The notes under the pieces were generated by a model. That model was given only the letters and a program-made list of their open reading frames with translations, did no database searches and was not told the origin of the DNA. The position numbers were made by a program, and so were the translations under genes. Shown one piece after another: positions 53,431 to 60,869 of a stretch of 64,000 bases of DNA. Origin of the DNA: an uncultured Mollicutes bacterium (GTDB lineage Bacteria > Bacillota_I > Bacilli_A > RFN20 > CAG-826); assembly GCA_945936135.1 (NCBI GenBank), contig CAMESG010000003.1, positions 116,143 through 180,142 of the forward strand. The letters are read 5' to 3'. How positions within the stretch are numbered: the first letter of the stretch is position 1; the number at the start of each line of letters is the position of its first letter.

Positions 53431-54629
53431 AAAACTTTAGAACCATCCTTGGCAAGGAATTCCGTCGCGTCTTCACCGATTACCGGATGTATCTCGCCTT
53501 GTTCCTTCCTGGCTTCCTCATCTTCTTTGTCTATACGATCATCGGAAACGTCGTCTCGGATACGATCGTGAACCGCACCTACGAAGAAGTCACCTATCGC
53601 GTGGCCTATTCGGATAATCATGGTTCGATCCTTCCTAACGGCGAGCCCTCGCTCCTAAACGCGATCACCTCTTATGTAAATGCGTCCGAGACCGAAAAGG
53701 GTTGCAAGGTCGAGTCGGAAAGCTTCCCCGTGTCGGAACTATCCTCCTACCAAGACAAACTCATTAACGGCGAGTTCGACATCGTCATCGCCTTCGATGA
53801 TAACTTCGAAGCCCTCGTTGCAGCCTCTTCCGCGGTTCATCCAAACATCAGCATCTACTATAACGGCAACAGCGATAACGCGACCCACCTCTATCAAGTC
53901 GTCTCTTCGATTGTCCCTACGCTTTATAACACCTACACGGTCAACATGGAGAACGGGGAAGACATCGATCCAAATATATCTTCTGGCGATTCAACGGCCA
54001 GACAAGTGATGTCGATGATCTTCCCCATGATCACGATCACCTTGCTTCTTAGCAGCGTCATGAGTTTATGCCCCGAATCGATCGCCGGAGAGAAGGAACG
54101 CGGAACCTTGACGAGCCTATTGATCACCCCAACGAGGCGCAGCGACATCGTCTTAGCGAAGATCACCTGCTTAAGCGTTACTAGCCTTTTAAGTGGCCTC
54201 GTCTCCTTCCTTGGGGTGGCATTAAGCCTCCCAAAGATGATGAATGGGTTATCTTTCACCTTCCCCATCGAAACCATCATCGCTTTGTTTTTCTTGATTC
54301 TCAGCGTCTTGATCTTCTTCGTCTTGATAGCAAGTCTGGTAAGCGTCCTTGCCAAATCGGTCAAGGAAGCAACGGGTTATCTAGGGCCTTTGATGGGCGT
54401 CTTGATCTTCCTTTGCATCCTTCCTTCCATCGCGGATATGAGCGCTCTTGGATGGGCCTTTGTCCCCTTGTTGAACATTGCGACCAGCATGAGCCTTCTT
54501 TTCACCTCTCCCGCGGCGAGCGTCGTGTTCTTCGTCTGCACGATTCTCTCGAACCTCGTCTACAGTGGTCTCTTGCTTCTTGCGATCTCAAAACTCTTCA
54601 ACAACGAAAAAGTCGTGTACTCCAATTAA
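53427..54629 (+). CDS. ABC-2 type permease, NatB-like
   Basis: A 400-residue permease: one helix near residues 22-45, a 150-residue extracytoplasmic domain, then five helices (about 190-215, 245-270, 285-315, 325-350, 370-393). ESIAGEKERGTLTSLL (about 220-235) is the conserved cytoplasmic loop of NatB/ABC-2 exporters that contacts the ATPase. Translation is coupled to the ATPase gene. Substrate unknown. Confidence 0.9.
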   Translation: MKNFRTILGKEFRRVFTDYRMYLALFLPGFLIFFVYTIIGNVVSDTIVNRTYEEVTYRVAYSDNHGSILPNGEPSLLNAITSYVNASETEKGCKVESESFPVSELSSYQDKLINGEFDIVIAFDDNFEALVAASSAVHPNISIYYNGNSDNATHLYQVVSSIVPTLYNTYTVNMENGEDIDPNISSGDSTARQVMSMIFPMITITLLLSSVMSLCPESIAGEKERGTLTSLLITPTRRSDIVLAKITCLSVTSLLSGLVSFLGVALSLPKMMNGLSFTFPIETIIALFFLILSVLIFFVLIASLVSVLAKSVKEATGYLGPLMGVLIFLCILPSIADMSALGWAFVPLLNIATSMSLLFTSPAASVVFFVCTILSNLVYSGLLLLAISKLFNNEKVVYSN

Positions 54630-54662
54630 GGAATCACGACGCCACGAGAGGTGGGCTTCGGC

Positions 54663-55652
54663 TCATCTCTTTTCTTTTGTCACGTAATAACGATCGTGAG
54701 GCATCGATACACCTCGATAGAATTTCACAATAGAGTCGCCTTTGATCATCCCGTTTCGCAAGGCAACGCGTTGGGAAGGGAAGTTGCTATCACGAACAAT
54801 CGAGCAGACTTCTGCAGCATTCAGTTCGTCAAAGGCATGGTTTTTGCATGCGCTCGCGGCTTCGATTGCATAGCCTTGATCCCAATACTCTTTCGCGAAC
54901 ATGTAGCCGACTTCAAGGATCTCTTCCCCTTTCCAAGGCTGATAAGTCAAGCCGCATTGACCAATGAGGCAATCGTCTTCCTTGCGGATAACCGCCCACC
55001 ATCCAAAGCCCCATTTCTTGTAGCGATCGATTTGACGGTCAAGCCAAGCATGTGCTTCTTTTTCAAGAAACGGGCCTTCGTATGGCTTCATGACCTCTGG
55101 ATCGCTTAACATTTCGTAAATGCCGAGGAAGTCCTTTTGCTCAAGCCTTCGAAGATATAGTCGTTCCGTTTCCAAAATTCTAGGTTGTTCCAAGGCGAGA
55201 AGTCTCTTTTTCTTTTCAGCCCCAGCGACGTATCCTCCAAGTTTTCCTTTGCACCCTACCACACGGTGACACGGAAGAAAAAGCAAGATTGGATTGGTCT
55301 TAAGCGCGGTTCCGATCCTCCGAGGCGATGTTTTCTTTCCCATGACTCTTTCCACATCTTTCGCAAGCTCTCCATAGGTTCTTTTTTGGCCATAAGGAAT
55401 TTTGGATAGGCAAAGCAAAACGTTGCATCGAAAGTTAGAACAATGGCTTAAGGAAATTTTTGGCAATGGTCCTGGGTCTTCGGAGGAAAAGAAGCGATCG
55501 AGCCAAGCGAAGGCATCCAAAAAGATCGGAAGTTCGACATGTTCTTTCTCTTCCAATTCGTTTTCCTCGAAACGAACCGAAGTCAAAGTCTCGCCGTCGC
55601 TTTTTAAGACGGTGGTCCCCAAGAACGATGGATATCGGGCTTCATAATCCAT
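54663..55652 (-). CDS. Methylated-DNA-cysteine methyltransferase fused to a GNAT acetyltransferase
   Basis: A 329-residue fusion. Residues about 1-160 are an Ogt-type alkyltransferase that repairs O6-alkylguanine, with IPYGQKRTYGELA (about 84) and the acceptor Cys in PCHRVVG (about 126-132), then GGYVAG. Residues about 165-325 are a RimJ/RimL-type N-acetyltransferase (ETERLYLRRL, GFGWWAVI, GYMFAKEYWDQGYAIEA with the acetyl-CoA loop). ATG 55652 has AAGGAG 9 nt upstream; ATG 55676 has none. The ribosome-site distance and the lack of any break indicate a true single polypeptide. Confidence 0.9.
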   Translation of the reverse strand: MDYEARYPSFLGTTVLKSDGETLTSVRFEENELEEKEHVELPIFLDAFAWLDRFFSSEDPGPLPKISLSHCSNFRCNVLLCLSKIPYGQKRTYGELAKDVERVMGKKTSPRRIGTALKTNPILLFLPCHRVVGCKGKLGGYVAGAEKKKRLLALEQPRILETERLYLRRLEQKDFLGIYEMLSDPEVMKPYEGPFLEKEAHAWLDRQIDRYKKWGFGWWAVIRKEDDCLIGQCGLTYQPWKGEEILEVGYMFAKEYWDQGYAIEAASACKNHAFDELNAAEVCSIVRDSNFPSQRVALRNGMIKGDSIVKFYRGVSMPHDRYYVTKEKR

Positions 55653-55821
55653 AAATGAAATCTCCTTAATCGTCATATGCGGGCAAAAGAGGATAAAGAA
55701 GTTTTGAATTTCTTGGGAAGCAACTTAACCTAGCAAAAACTCGGAAAACACGGAAAGTTAGACTGCTTTGTATATTTTCGAAAAACAATTAAAATTAAGA
55801 CAAAGAAAGCAGGATCTCGAA

Positions 55822-56070
55822 ATGATGACGACGAATGATGATTTTGGACCAAAAAATTCTAAACTGGCAATTTTCGCGACCATATTCTTCGGCGCGCTTC
55901 TATTAATCGCTATAATCGCGGCAGTTTATTCCTTGGTAGCCCATTTTCAAACGGCAGAACTCGGTTACTTGCTGACTTTCGTTTTTTCGCTCTTTACCGC
56001 CATTGCTGGCGCCGTCCCGTTTTTCGTTGCCTTGACAAAAATCCAGAAAAAGCAAAAGCCTTTAGAGTGA
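55822..56070 (+). CDS. Small two-helix membrane protein
   Basis: An 82-residue protein with two transmembrane helices (about residues 14-38 and 46-68) and a basic end (KIQKKQK). AGGA lies 8 nt before ATG 55822 (or 55825). No family recognised. An A+T-rich promoter-like TTAAAATTAAG lies about 30 bp upstream. Confidence 0.55.
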   Translation: MMTTNDDFGPKNSKLAIFATIFFGALLLIAIIAAVYSLVAHFQTAELGYLLTFVFSLFTAIAGAVPFFVALTKIQKKQKPLE

Positions 56071-56145
56071 TCAGAAATCCGGGGAATCGGAATGCTCTGT
56101 TCCCATTTTTTGCGCAATGAAAACACAATCCCGTGTCTAAGAGTA

Positions 56146-56181
56146 TTTCAAAACAACCCAAGAAGAAGGGTTGTTTTGAAA
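56146..56181. repeat. 14-bp perfect inverted repeat
   Basis: TTTCAAAACAACCC (56146-56159) and GGGTTGTTTTGAAA (56168-56181) are separated by AAGAAGAA. The stem could end transcription of the small membrane protein gene, but the bases after it on the plus strand are ATAAAAATC rather than a T run. Confidence 0.6.
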
Positions 56182-56203
56182 ATAAAAATCCGCGTCTCCA
56201 ATA

Positions 56204-56268
56204 ATGTGGACCCCATGTCAAGGACACATTATAGCAGGCGGTTTTATATTGTCCCTTACGGTCCACAT
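56204..56268. repeat. Inverted repeat flanking a promoter-like sequence
   Basis: ATGTGGACC (56204-56212) and GGTCCACAT (56260-56268) are perfect 9-bp inverted copies. Between them a minus-strand promoter-like pair exists: GGGACA (56250-56255), 16-bp spacer, TATAAT (56228-56233). No gene start follows it sensibly. Confidence 0.4.
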
Positions 56269-56270
56269 AA

Positions 56271-56301
56271 GAAAAAGGTTTGATGCAGTTGCATCAAACC
56301 T
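56271..56301 (-). terminator. Terminator after tRNA-Leu
   Basis: A 12-bp perfect stem (56276-56287 with 56290-56301) with a 2-nt apparent loop, then minus-strand TTTTTCTT, 12 bp after the tRNA. Confidence 0.85.
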
Positions 56302-56312
56302 AACTTTTCATA

Positions 56313-56400
56313 TGGTGCCCGAAGCCGGACTCGAACCGGCACGTCCTCATCAGACATTGGATTTTGAGTCCAACGCGTCTACCGATTCCACCATTCGGGC
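56313..56400 (-). tRNA. tRNA-Leu (anticodon CAA)
   Basis: An 88-nt class II tRNA with acceptor GCCCGAA/TTCGGGC, anticodon loop CTCAAAA (anticodon CAA, reading TTG), a long variable arm (TGTCTGATGAGGACGT), T-loop TTCGAGT and an encoded CCA. Confidence 0.95.
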
Positions 56401-56561
56401 AATGAGGCGATGGCATCGATTCATGCCATCGAATTGTCAAGATCCCGTCCTGCTCGCAAGAAGAATCTTGACGATCCTTGTACTTGCCACTTGAGTTTCC
56501 GTCCCTCCTAGAACCGAGGGGTTTCTTCTCCGCTGGTGCGGGTGCGCTCCTATTTGGGCGC
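56401..56561 (-). ncRNA. Putative structured RNA or long structured leader upstream of tRNA-Leu
   Basis: Between a consensus promoter and the 5' end of tRNA-Leu lie about 160 nt with no reading frame but five consecutive hairpins (in transcription order): 56561-56544 (GCGC and GG/CC pairs), 56541-56530 (CCGC/GCGG), 56520-56503 (CCCTC/GAGGG), 56472-56436 (8-bp GTCAAGAT/ATCTTGAC) and 56431-56408 (9-bp CGATGGCAT/ATGCCATCG). The chain covers nearly the whole stretch. It shows no motif of SRP RNA, RNase P RNA, 6S or tmRNA that I could recognise. Confidence 0.5.
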
Positions 56562-56567
56562 TTGAGA

Positions 56568-56596
56568 ATTATAGGGCGGGGGCGACTCCTTTTCAA
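56568..56596 (-). promoter_or_regulatory. Consensus promoter for the structured RNA / tRNA-Leu unit
   Basis: TTGAAA (56591-56596), 17-bp spacer, TATAAT (56568-56573), the same elements and spacing as the tRNA-Val promoter. Confidence 0.8.
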
Positions 56597-56728
56597 TAGC
56601 GGATATTTCAGGTGCGACTAACCTGCGATTCCTTCGCGTTCCCAGAATAGATCCAAAAGAACTGATAACGGAAATTTGACCCGCGCCCCTTTCTTCCATC
56701 CTTCGGCGTGCTATCATTGAACCACGTT

Positions 56729-57688
56729 ATGGAAAACGTCATTCGGACCTTAAGCGAGAACGTCTTCAAAGGAAAGGCGGATCTCATCTTCTTAGTTCTT
56801 CTCTTTATGTTCTTGGTCGGCTGCATGCTCGGCTATGGACTCGAAGTCCTTTTCCGAAGGTTCTTCTCCGCGAAACGTTGGGTCAATCCAGGTTTCATGA
56901 AAGGACCTTGGTTGCCTTTGTATGGCTTTGGACTTGTCTTGATGTTCGTCCTTTCTGGGCTCTTCTATGACTTCTTGCCAAAAAGCATTGCCCTTTATAA
57001 CCCAAATGGCGATCTCTTTGGAAAAGGCATCGCCTATGGGCCTCAAGTCGGGGATCTTATCCCGATCTGCACCATCGGAATTGGAATGACCTTGCTAGAA
57101 TTCCTCGCAGGTTTGATCTTCGTCAAAGGTTTCAAGGTCCGTCTATGGGATTATTCGAACATGAAAGGGAACGTGATGGGCATCGTCTGTCCTCTCTTCT
57201 CGATCATTTGGTTCGCGATCGCGGTTCTTTATTACTATGCGATCAATCCCTATGTCTACACCGCAACCAAGGAAGCCTATGCCTTTATGTTTGGAGATTC
57301 CGTGGGAGGGAAAGCCGCGAATTTCCTCTTCATCTTCTTCCTCGGCGTGGCCTTCGGGATCATGTTGATCGACTTCGTCACTTCGGCGAACCTCTTCTCG
57401 AAGATCGCGAAATCGACGAAGGAATCCGCGATCGCCGTTCGTTACGAGCACTTGAAGGAAGAGCAAAAGAAGGCCAAAGAAGAATTGAAAACGAAGTTCT
57501 ACGATTCTTTGCCCGAGGTCATCAAAACGAAGGTAGAGACCGTTCAGGCGAAAAAAGGACAGCCTAGTGGTATAAACCACTTCTTCCGCACGGTTTTCTT
57601 GATCAATCCCGACAAGAAAAAGGACACTTCTTCCAATTACGATGAGAAAGGAAGACCCATCAAGGAAGAGGAAGAGAAAGTAAAATAA
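56729..57688 (+). CDS. Putative ABC transporter permease of the CmpB-like family (PF06541-like)
   Basis: A 319-residue membrane protein. The N-terminal part contains GCMLGYGLEVLFRRFF (residues about 37-52) and NPGFMKGPWLPLYGFG (about 57-72), characteristic of the so-called ABC_trans_CmpB family; about six helices extend to residue 235, followed by a charged helical tail of about 85 residues. Despite the family name, transport has not been shown. ATG 56729 is preferred to an in-frame GTG 21 bp earlier; TATCAT (56712-56717) ends 11 nt before ATG and no ribosome site is visible. The 327-bp gap before it holds the structured RNA and its promoter on the other strand. Confidence 0.8.
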   Translation: MENVIRTLSENVFKGKADLIFLVLLFMFLVGCMLGYGLEVLFRRFFSAKRWVNPGFMKGPWLPLYGFGLVLMFVLSGLFYDFLPKSIALYNPNGDLFGKGIAYGPQVGDLIPICTIGIGMTLLEFLAGLIFVKGFKVRLWDYSNMKGNVMGIVCPLFSIIWFAIAVLYYYAINPYVYTATKEAYAFMFGDSVGGKAANFLFIFFLGVAFGIMLIDFVTSANLFSKIAKSTKESAIAVRYEHLKEEQKKAKEELKTKFYDSLPEVIKTKVETVQAKKGQPSGINHFFRTVFLINPDKKKDTSSNYDEKGRPIKEEEEKVK

Positions 57689-57856
57689 GAAAGCAAATCA
57701 AAAATGTTCGATTATTGCTATTCTTTTGTCTAGCAAAGTCGAGGCCGTACTAAAAAACGCAAGGTATCGGCCCTCAGAAATTCCCCGATTCATAGACTCA
57801 ATCTATGTGATTATGACAAAAACTACAGTCTTGAGCTTTCTTTTCTAAAGAAAGCC

Positions 57857-57884
57857 TTGAAGTCCTCTTTCCTTTGGCTATGAT
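57857..57884 (+). promoter_or_regulatory. MATE gene promoter, nearly leaderless
   Basis: TTGAAG (57857-57862), 16-bp spacer, TATGAT (57879-57884), only 9 nt before the ATG and without any ribosome site. Confidence 0.7.
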
Positions 57885-57893
57885 ATTCGCCAT

Positions 57894-59381
57894 ATGAAGT
57901 TCTGGGCGAAATTCAAACACCTCTTCGATCCTCGCGATCTTACAAGCGGATCCATCTCCAAAGGGATCTTAGTTTTCGCCTTTCCGATCATCCTTTCCCT
58001 CTTTTTCCAACAGATCTACACCTTGACCGACGCGGCGATCGTTGGACAAACGCTTCAAGAAGCCGAGATCGCCGGCGTTAATAACACCGGTAGTTTGGTC
58101 TTCGCCGTCTTGCAATTTGGCTTTGGCTGCACTTCTGGCTTCAGCGTCATCATCGCAGAAGCCATCGGAGCGAAGAACAAGGAGAAAGCCCGTTCTTCCT
58201 TCTATCTCCAGTTGCTTCTCGCGACGATCATCTCGATCCTTTTGACCGTCTTAGGGATCGTCTTCCTTCCAAACCTCTTGGGGCTTCTAGGCATCCATCC
58301 AAGTTCTGACCCCTACATGCAGCAGGTCTATGAATCCGCCTACACCTATCTAGCGATCATCTATGGAGGAATCCTCTGTCAGATCATCTATAACTTAATC
58401 GTCGCGACGCTCCGCTCCTTAGGAGATTCTTTCTTCCCCTTCCTTTTCTTAATGGGCAGTACAATCTTGAACGCCGCCTTGGACGCCTTGTTCATCATGG
58501 TTTTCCATATGGGCGTCGCGGGAAGCGCAATCGCGACCATCGCAAGCCAAGGCCTTGCCGCAATCCTCGCCTATATCTACGCGGTCAAACGTTATGAGGT
58601 CCTCCGTTTCAAAAAGGACGAAACGAAATTCACCTGGAAAGGCGTAGGAGCCCTTCTTAAGAACGGCTTGCCCCTAGGTTTTCAATACAGCATTCTCTCC
58701 ATTGGAATGATCGTGATGCAGGCTTCGATCATCGCCTTCGACATCACTTTAGGCGGGGAGATGAATCCTGCAATGCCTGCCCAATTAGGGTATGCAGCCG
58801 CCTGCAAAATCATCAATCTCTTGATGGTTCCTTTAAATGGATTAGGCATGGCTTTTCTCTCGTTTACGGCGCAAAACTTCGGCGCAAAAGACCACATTCG
58901 CATTAAGCAGGGTTTGAAAGCCTGCACGATAATGGCGGCAATCTCTTCTGCGATCGCCTGCCTTATCGGTCTATTGCTCACGATCGGCGGTGCCTATCAA
59001 TACATCTTCCTTGCAAGCGACAAGATCACCGATCAATCCATTGCCTACGGAAACCTCTATCTTTACGTAAGCTCTCCGTCGCTGATCTTCCTCGGCCTTC
59101 TCTTCCTCTTCCGTTGCGCCCTCCAAGGACTCGAAAAGCCTTTATGGCCCTTTCTCGCAGGCGTCGCGGAGCTCATCGTGCGCATCTTGATCTGCACCCT
59201 CTTGCCCGCCATCATCGCCGGAGGGCCCATCCACGCAGACGTTGGAACCTTGCCCTTCCTTGGCGCGGTCTTAGGTGATCCCTTGGCATGGATCTCTGGC
59301 CCTCTTATCATGGGCATTCCCTTGATCCTTACTTTAAAGAACCTTGGCAAAGACGAGACCGAAGAAAACCCCGATGCGTAA
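57894..59381 (+). CDS. MATE-family multidrug/cation exporter
   Basis: A 495-residue, 12-helix MATE transporter (NorM/DinF superfamily, YeeO/MepA-like) that exports drugs or metabolites with Na+ or H+. The N-terminal half begins with FAFPIILSLFFQQIYTLTDA, where the family's conserved Asp/Gln region is seen; NTGSLVFAV, IYGGILCQIIYN and NGLGMAFLSFTAQNFGAK (start of helix 8) are typical. No nearby regulator. Start is clear from the promoter and the family alignment. Confidence 0.93.
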   Translation: MKFWAKFKHLFDPRDLTSGSISKGILVFAFPIILSLFFQQIYTLTDAAIVGQTLQEAEIAGVNNTGSLVFAVLQFGFGCTSGFSVIIAEAIGAKNKEKARSSFYLQLLLATIISILLTVLGIVFLPNLLGLLGIHPSSDPYMQQVYESAYTYLAIIYGGILCQIIYNLIVATLRSLGDSFFPFLFLMGSTILNAALDALFIMVFHMGVAGSAIATIASQGLAAILAYIYAVKRYEVLRFKKDETKFTWKGVGALLKNGLPLGFQYSILSIGMIVMQASIIAFDITLGGEMNPAMPAQLGYAAACKIINLLMVPLNGLGMAFLSFTAQNFGAKDHIRIKQGLKACTIMAAISSAIACLIGLLLTIGGAYQYIFLASDKITDQSIAYGNLYLYVSSPSLIFLGLLFLFRCALQGLEKPLWPFLAGVAELIVRILICTLLPAIIAGGPIHADVGTLPFLGAVLGDPLAWISGPLIMGIPLILTLKNLGKDETEENPDA

Positions 59382-59422
59382 GCACCGCGGATTGCTATCA
59401 CCACTTCATTCACCATCCAAAC

Positions 59423-59446
59423 AAAAAGCCTCGAATCAATCGAGGC
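59423..59446 (-). terminator. Terminator after tRNA-Arg
   Basis: GCCTCGA/TCGAGGC stem (59428-59434, 59440-59446), 5-nt loop, minus-strand TTTTTGTTT. Confidence 0.85.
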
Positions 59447-59457
59447 GATGGATGATG

Positions 59458-59534
59458 TGGCGCGCCCGAGGCGATTCGAACGCCTGACCCCAACCTTCGG
59501 AGGGTTGTACTCTATCCAGCTGAGCTACGAGCGC
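59458..59534 (-). tRNA. tRNA-Arg (anticodon CCG)
   Basis: A 77-nt cloverleaf with acceptor GCGCTCG/CGGGCGC, anticodon loop CTCCGAA (anticodon CCG, reading CGG), T-loop TTCGAAT and an encoded CCA. A possible promoter, TTGATT-N16-TAAAAT at 59593-59566, overlaps the end of the upstream phosphodiesterase gene. Confidence 0.95.
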
Positions 59535-59589
59535 GTGCTTTTCTCGCTTATTGCTAAGCCCGCTTATTTTATCGCGCATAGGCGCAAAA

Positions 59590-60729
59590 TCAACGATTAT
59601 AAACCCCGATCCCGATTTCCATTTCATCCTTGGTGTATCCGGCGTGCGCCGCCTTTAGTAAGTCTTCTTCCGCCACTCCAGGATAGTCTTTTGACGCATA
59701 TAACGCATAAGGCGTAATCGACACGGACACGAAGTCCCCGATGGCTTCATCAAAGATAGGATGTTCTTCTCCTAAACCAAAGAGATGGATGTTCTTTGCT
59801 TCTTCTTTGGTCAACAAGACGTAATGGTCTTGGTAATAACGATGGAACAAAGAGGCAAACTCCTCTTGCTTCCCTTCCTTTACGAAGAAGGTAGAAACCC
59901 TTCCTTCCATCGAAACGGGACGATAAAGAAAGGAATAGAGATCTGGGTGATCACAGAGATCCTCAGAGATAATGTCCACCAAGCCATGATCCGCGATCGT
60001 GAGGAAAAGGGTGTCTGGGTGCGCCTTCACAAGTCCCTTCACGAAGCGTTGGATCTTCAAGATCTCACGATGGACCTTTTTAGAAGTGACTCCAAACTCA
60101 TGCATCGAGCTATCGGGTTCCGTCCAATAGACATAGCCAAAGGCGTCCGTTGCATCCTTTAGATGTTCATCAATTCTCTTTCGATAGTCCTTTAAGGTCG
60201 AAGGCATCTTGGGCAGGATTCGAGAAGGGAAAACGCGGAAGAGTTCTCCTTGAAATCCTCCATCCCTCATTTGTTCAAAGATCGAAGCATAAGGTGCGAG
60301 GCGTTCCAAAATATTGTCTTTATGAGGGAGGATCTCTTTCCCGGAGTTATGGTCGCGGTTCGTAAACCCTTCGACGTTGCAGCCATACCTCTCGACCCAT
60401 TGATCCCAGGCAAGCCAGCCATTCTCAATAGGATAGAGACCACTTAAGAAGGCGTTCGTGCTCGCCACGGTCGTCGGAGGGAAGACCGCTTCCATCGTAT
60501 GGAACAGATGGGAACGAAGATACGAATATTCTTTCAAGTGTTTCTCGATCATATGCTGTCCTAGGCCATCGAAAAGCAAGACGACAACCTTGCGGTGCCC
60601 TTTTAAGACTTCGTCGATCATGGGCATGGTCGGATGCTTCGGAGCCGCGCCAAAATGCGCGAGCAAGGAAGAAGAAAAGGAAACGATGTTGTTGGAGAAA
60701 TCGAACGTCAAGCAGGAAGACTCGGCCAT
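59590..60729 (-). CDS. Type I phosphodiesterase / nucleotide pyrophosphatase-like protein
   Basis: A 379-residue alkaline-phosphatase-fold protein (PF01663-like). Metal ligands are visible in LLFDGLGQ (about residues 52-59), the nucleophile Thr in FPPTTVAST (about 84-92), WTEPDSSMHEFG (about 200-211) and TIADHGLVD (about 244-252). No signal peptide or membrane helix, so it is cytosolic. Substrate unknown (phosphodiesters, phosphoglycerates or nucleotide sugars in relatives). The ATG at 60729 has GGAGG 7 nt upstream; an in-frame start 51 bp earlier is unsupported. Confidence 0.85.
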   Translation of the reverse strand: MAESSCLTFDFSNNIVSFSSSLLAHFGAAPKHPTMPMIDEVLKGHRKVVVLLFDGLGQHMIEKHLKEYSYLRSHLFHTMEAVFPPTTVASTNAFLSGLYPIENGWLAWDQWVERYGCNVEGFTNRDHNSGKEILPHKDNILERLAPYASIFEQMRDGGFQGELFRVFPSRILPKMPSTLKDYRKRIDEHLKDATDAFGYVYWTEPDSSMHEFGVTSKKVHREILKIQRFVKGLVKAHPDTLFLTIADHGLVDIISEDLCDHPDLYSFLYRPVSMEGRVSTFFVKEGKQEEFASLFHRYYQDHYVLLTKEEAKNIHLFGLGEEHPIFDEAIGDFVSVSITPYALYASKDYPGVAEEDLLKAAHAGYTKDEMEIGIGVYNR

Positions 60730-60869
60730 GGATGTCCCTCCGTCAAACCCATTTCGGGTGAACGTCAGTATATAGGACAATTGGGAATATCTTCAACAAT
60801 TCGTTGTCTGTTCAAAGCGGGTCTTCAAACAAATTACCCTGCGATTCCTTTAAATATTCTTGCAATACC

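Noticed and set aside
56204..56268. Insertion-sequence remnant marked by 9-bp inverted ends.
   Set aside because: No transposase fragment lies between the repeats and no target-site duplication is visible.
56401..56561. Bacterial SRP (4.5S) RNA upstream of tRNA-Leu.
   Set aside because: The conserved GGTCAGGTCCGGAAGGAAGC core is absent; the region forms several short hairpins and not one long rod.
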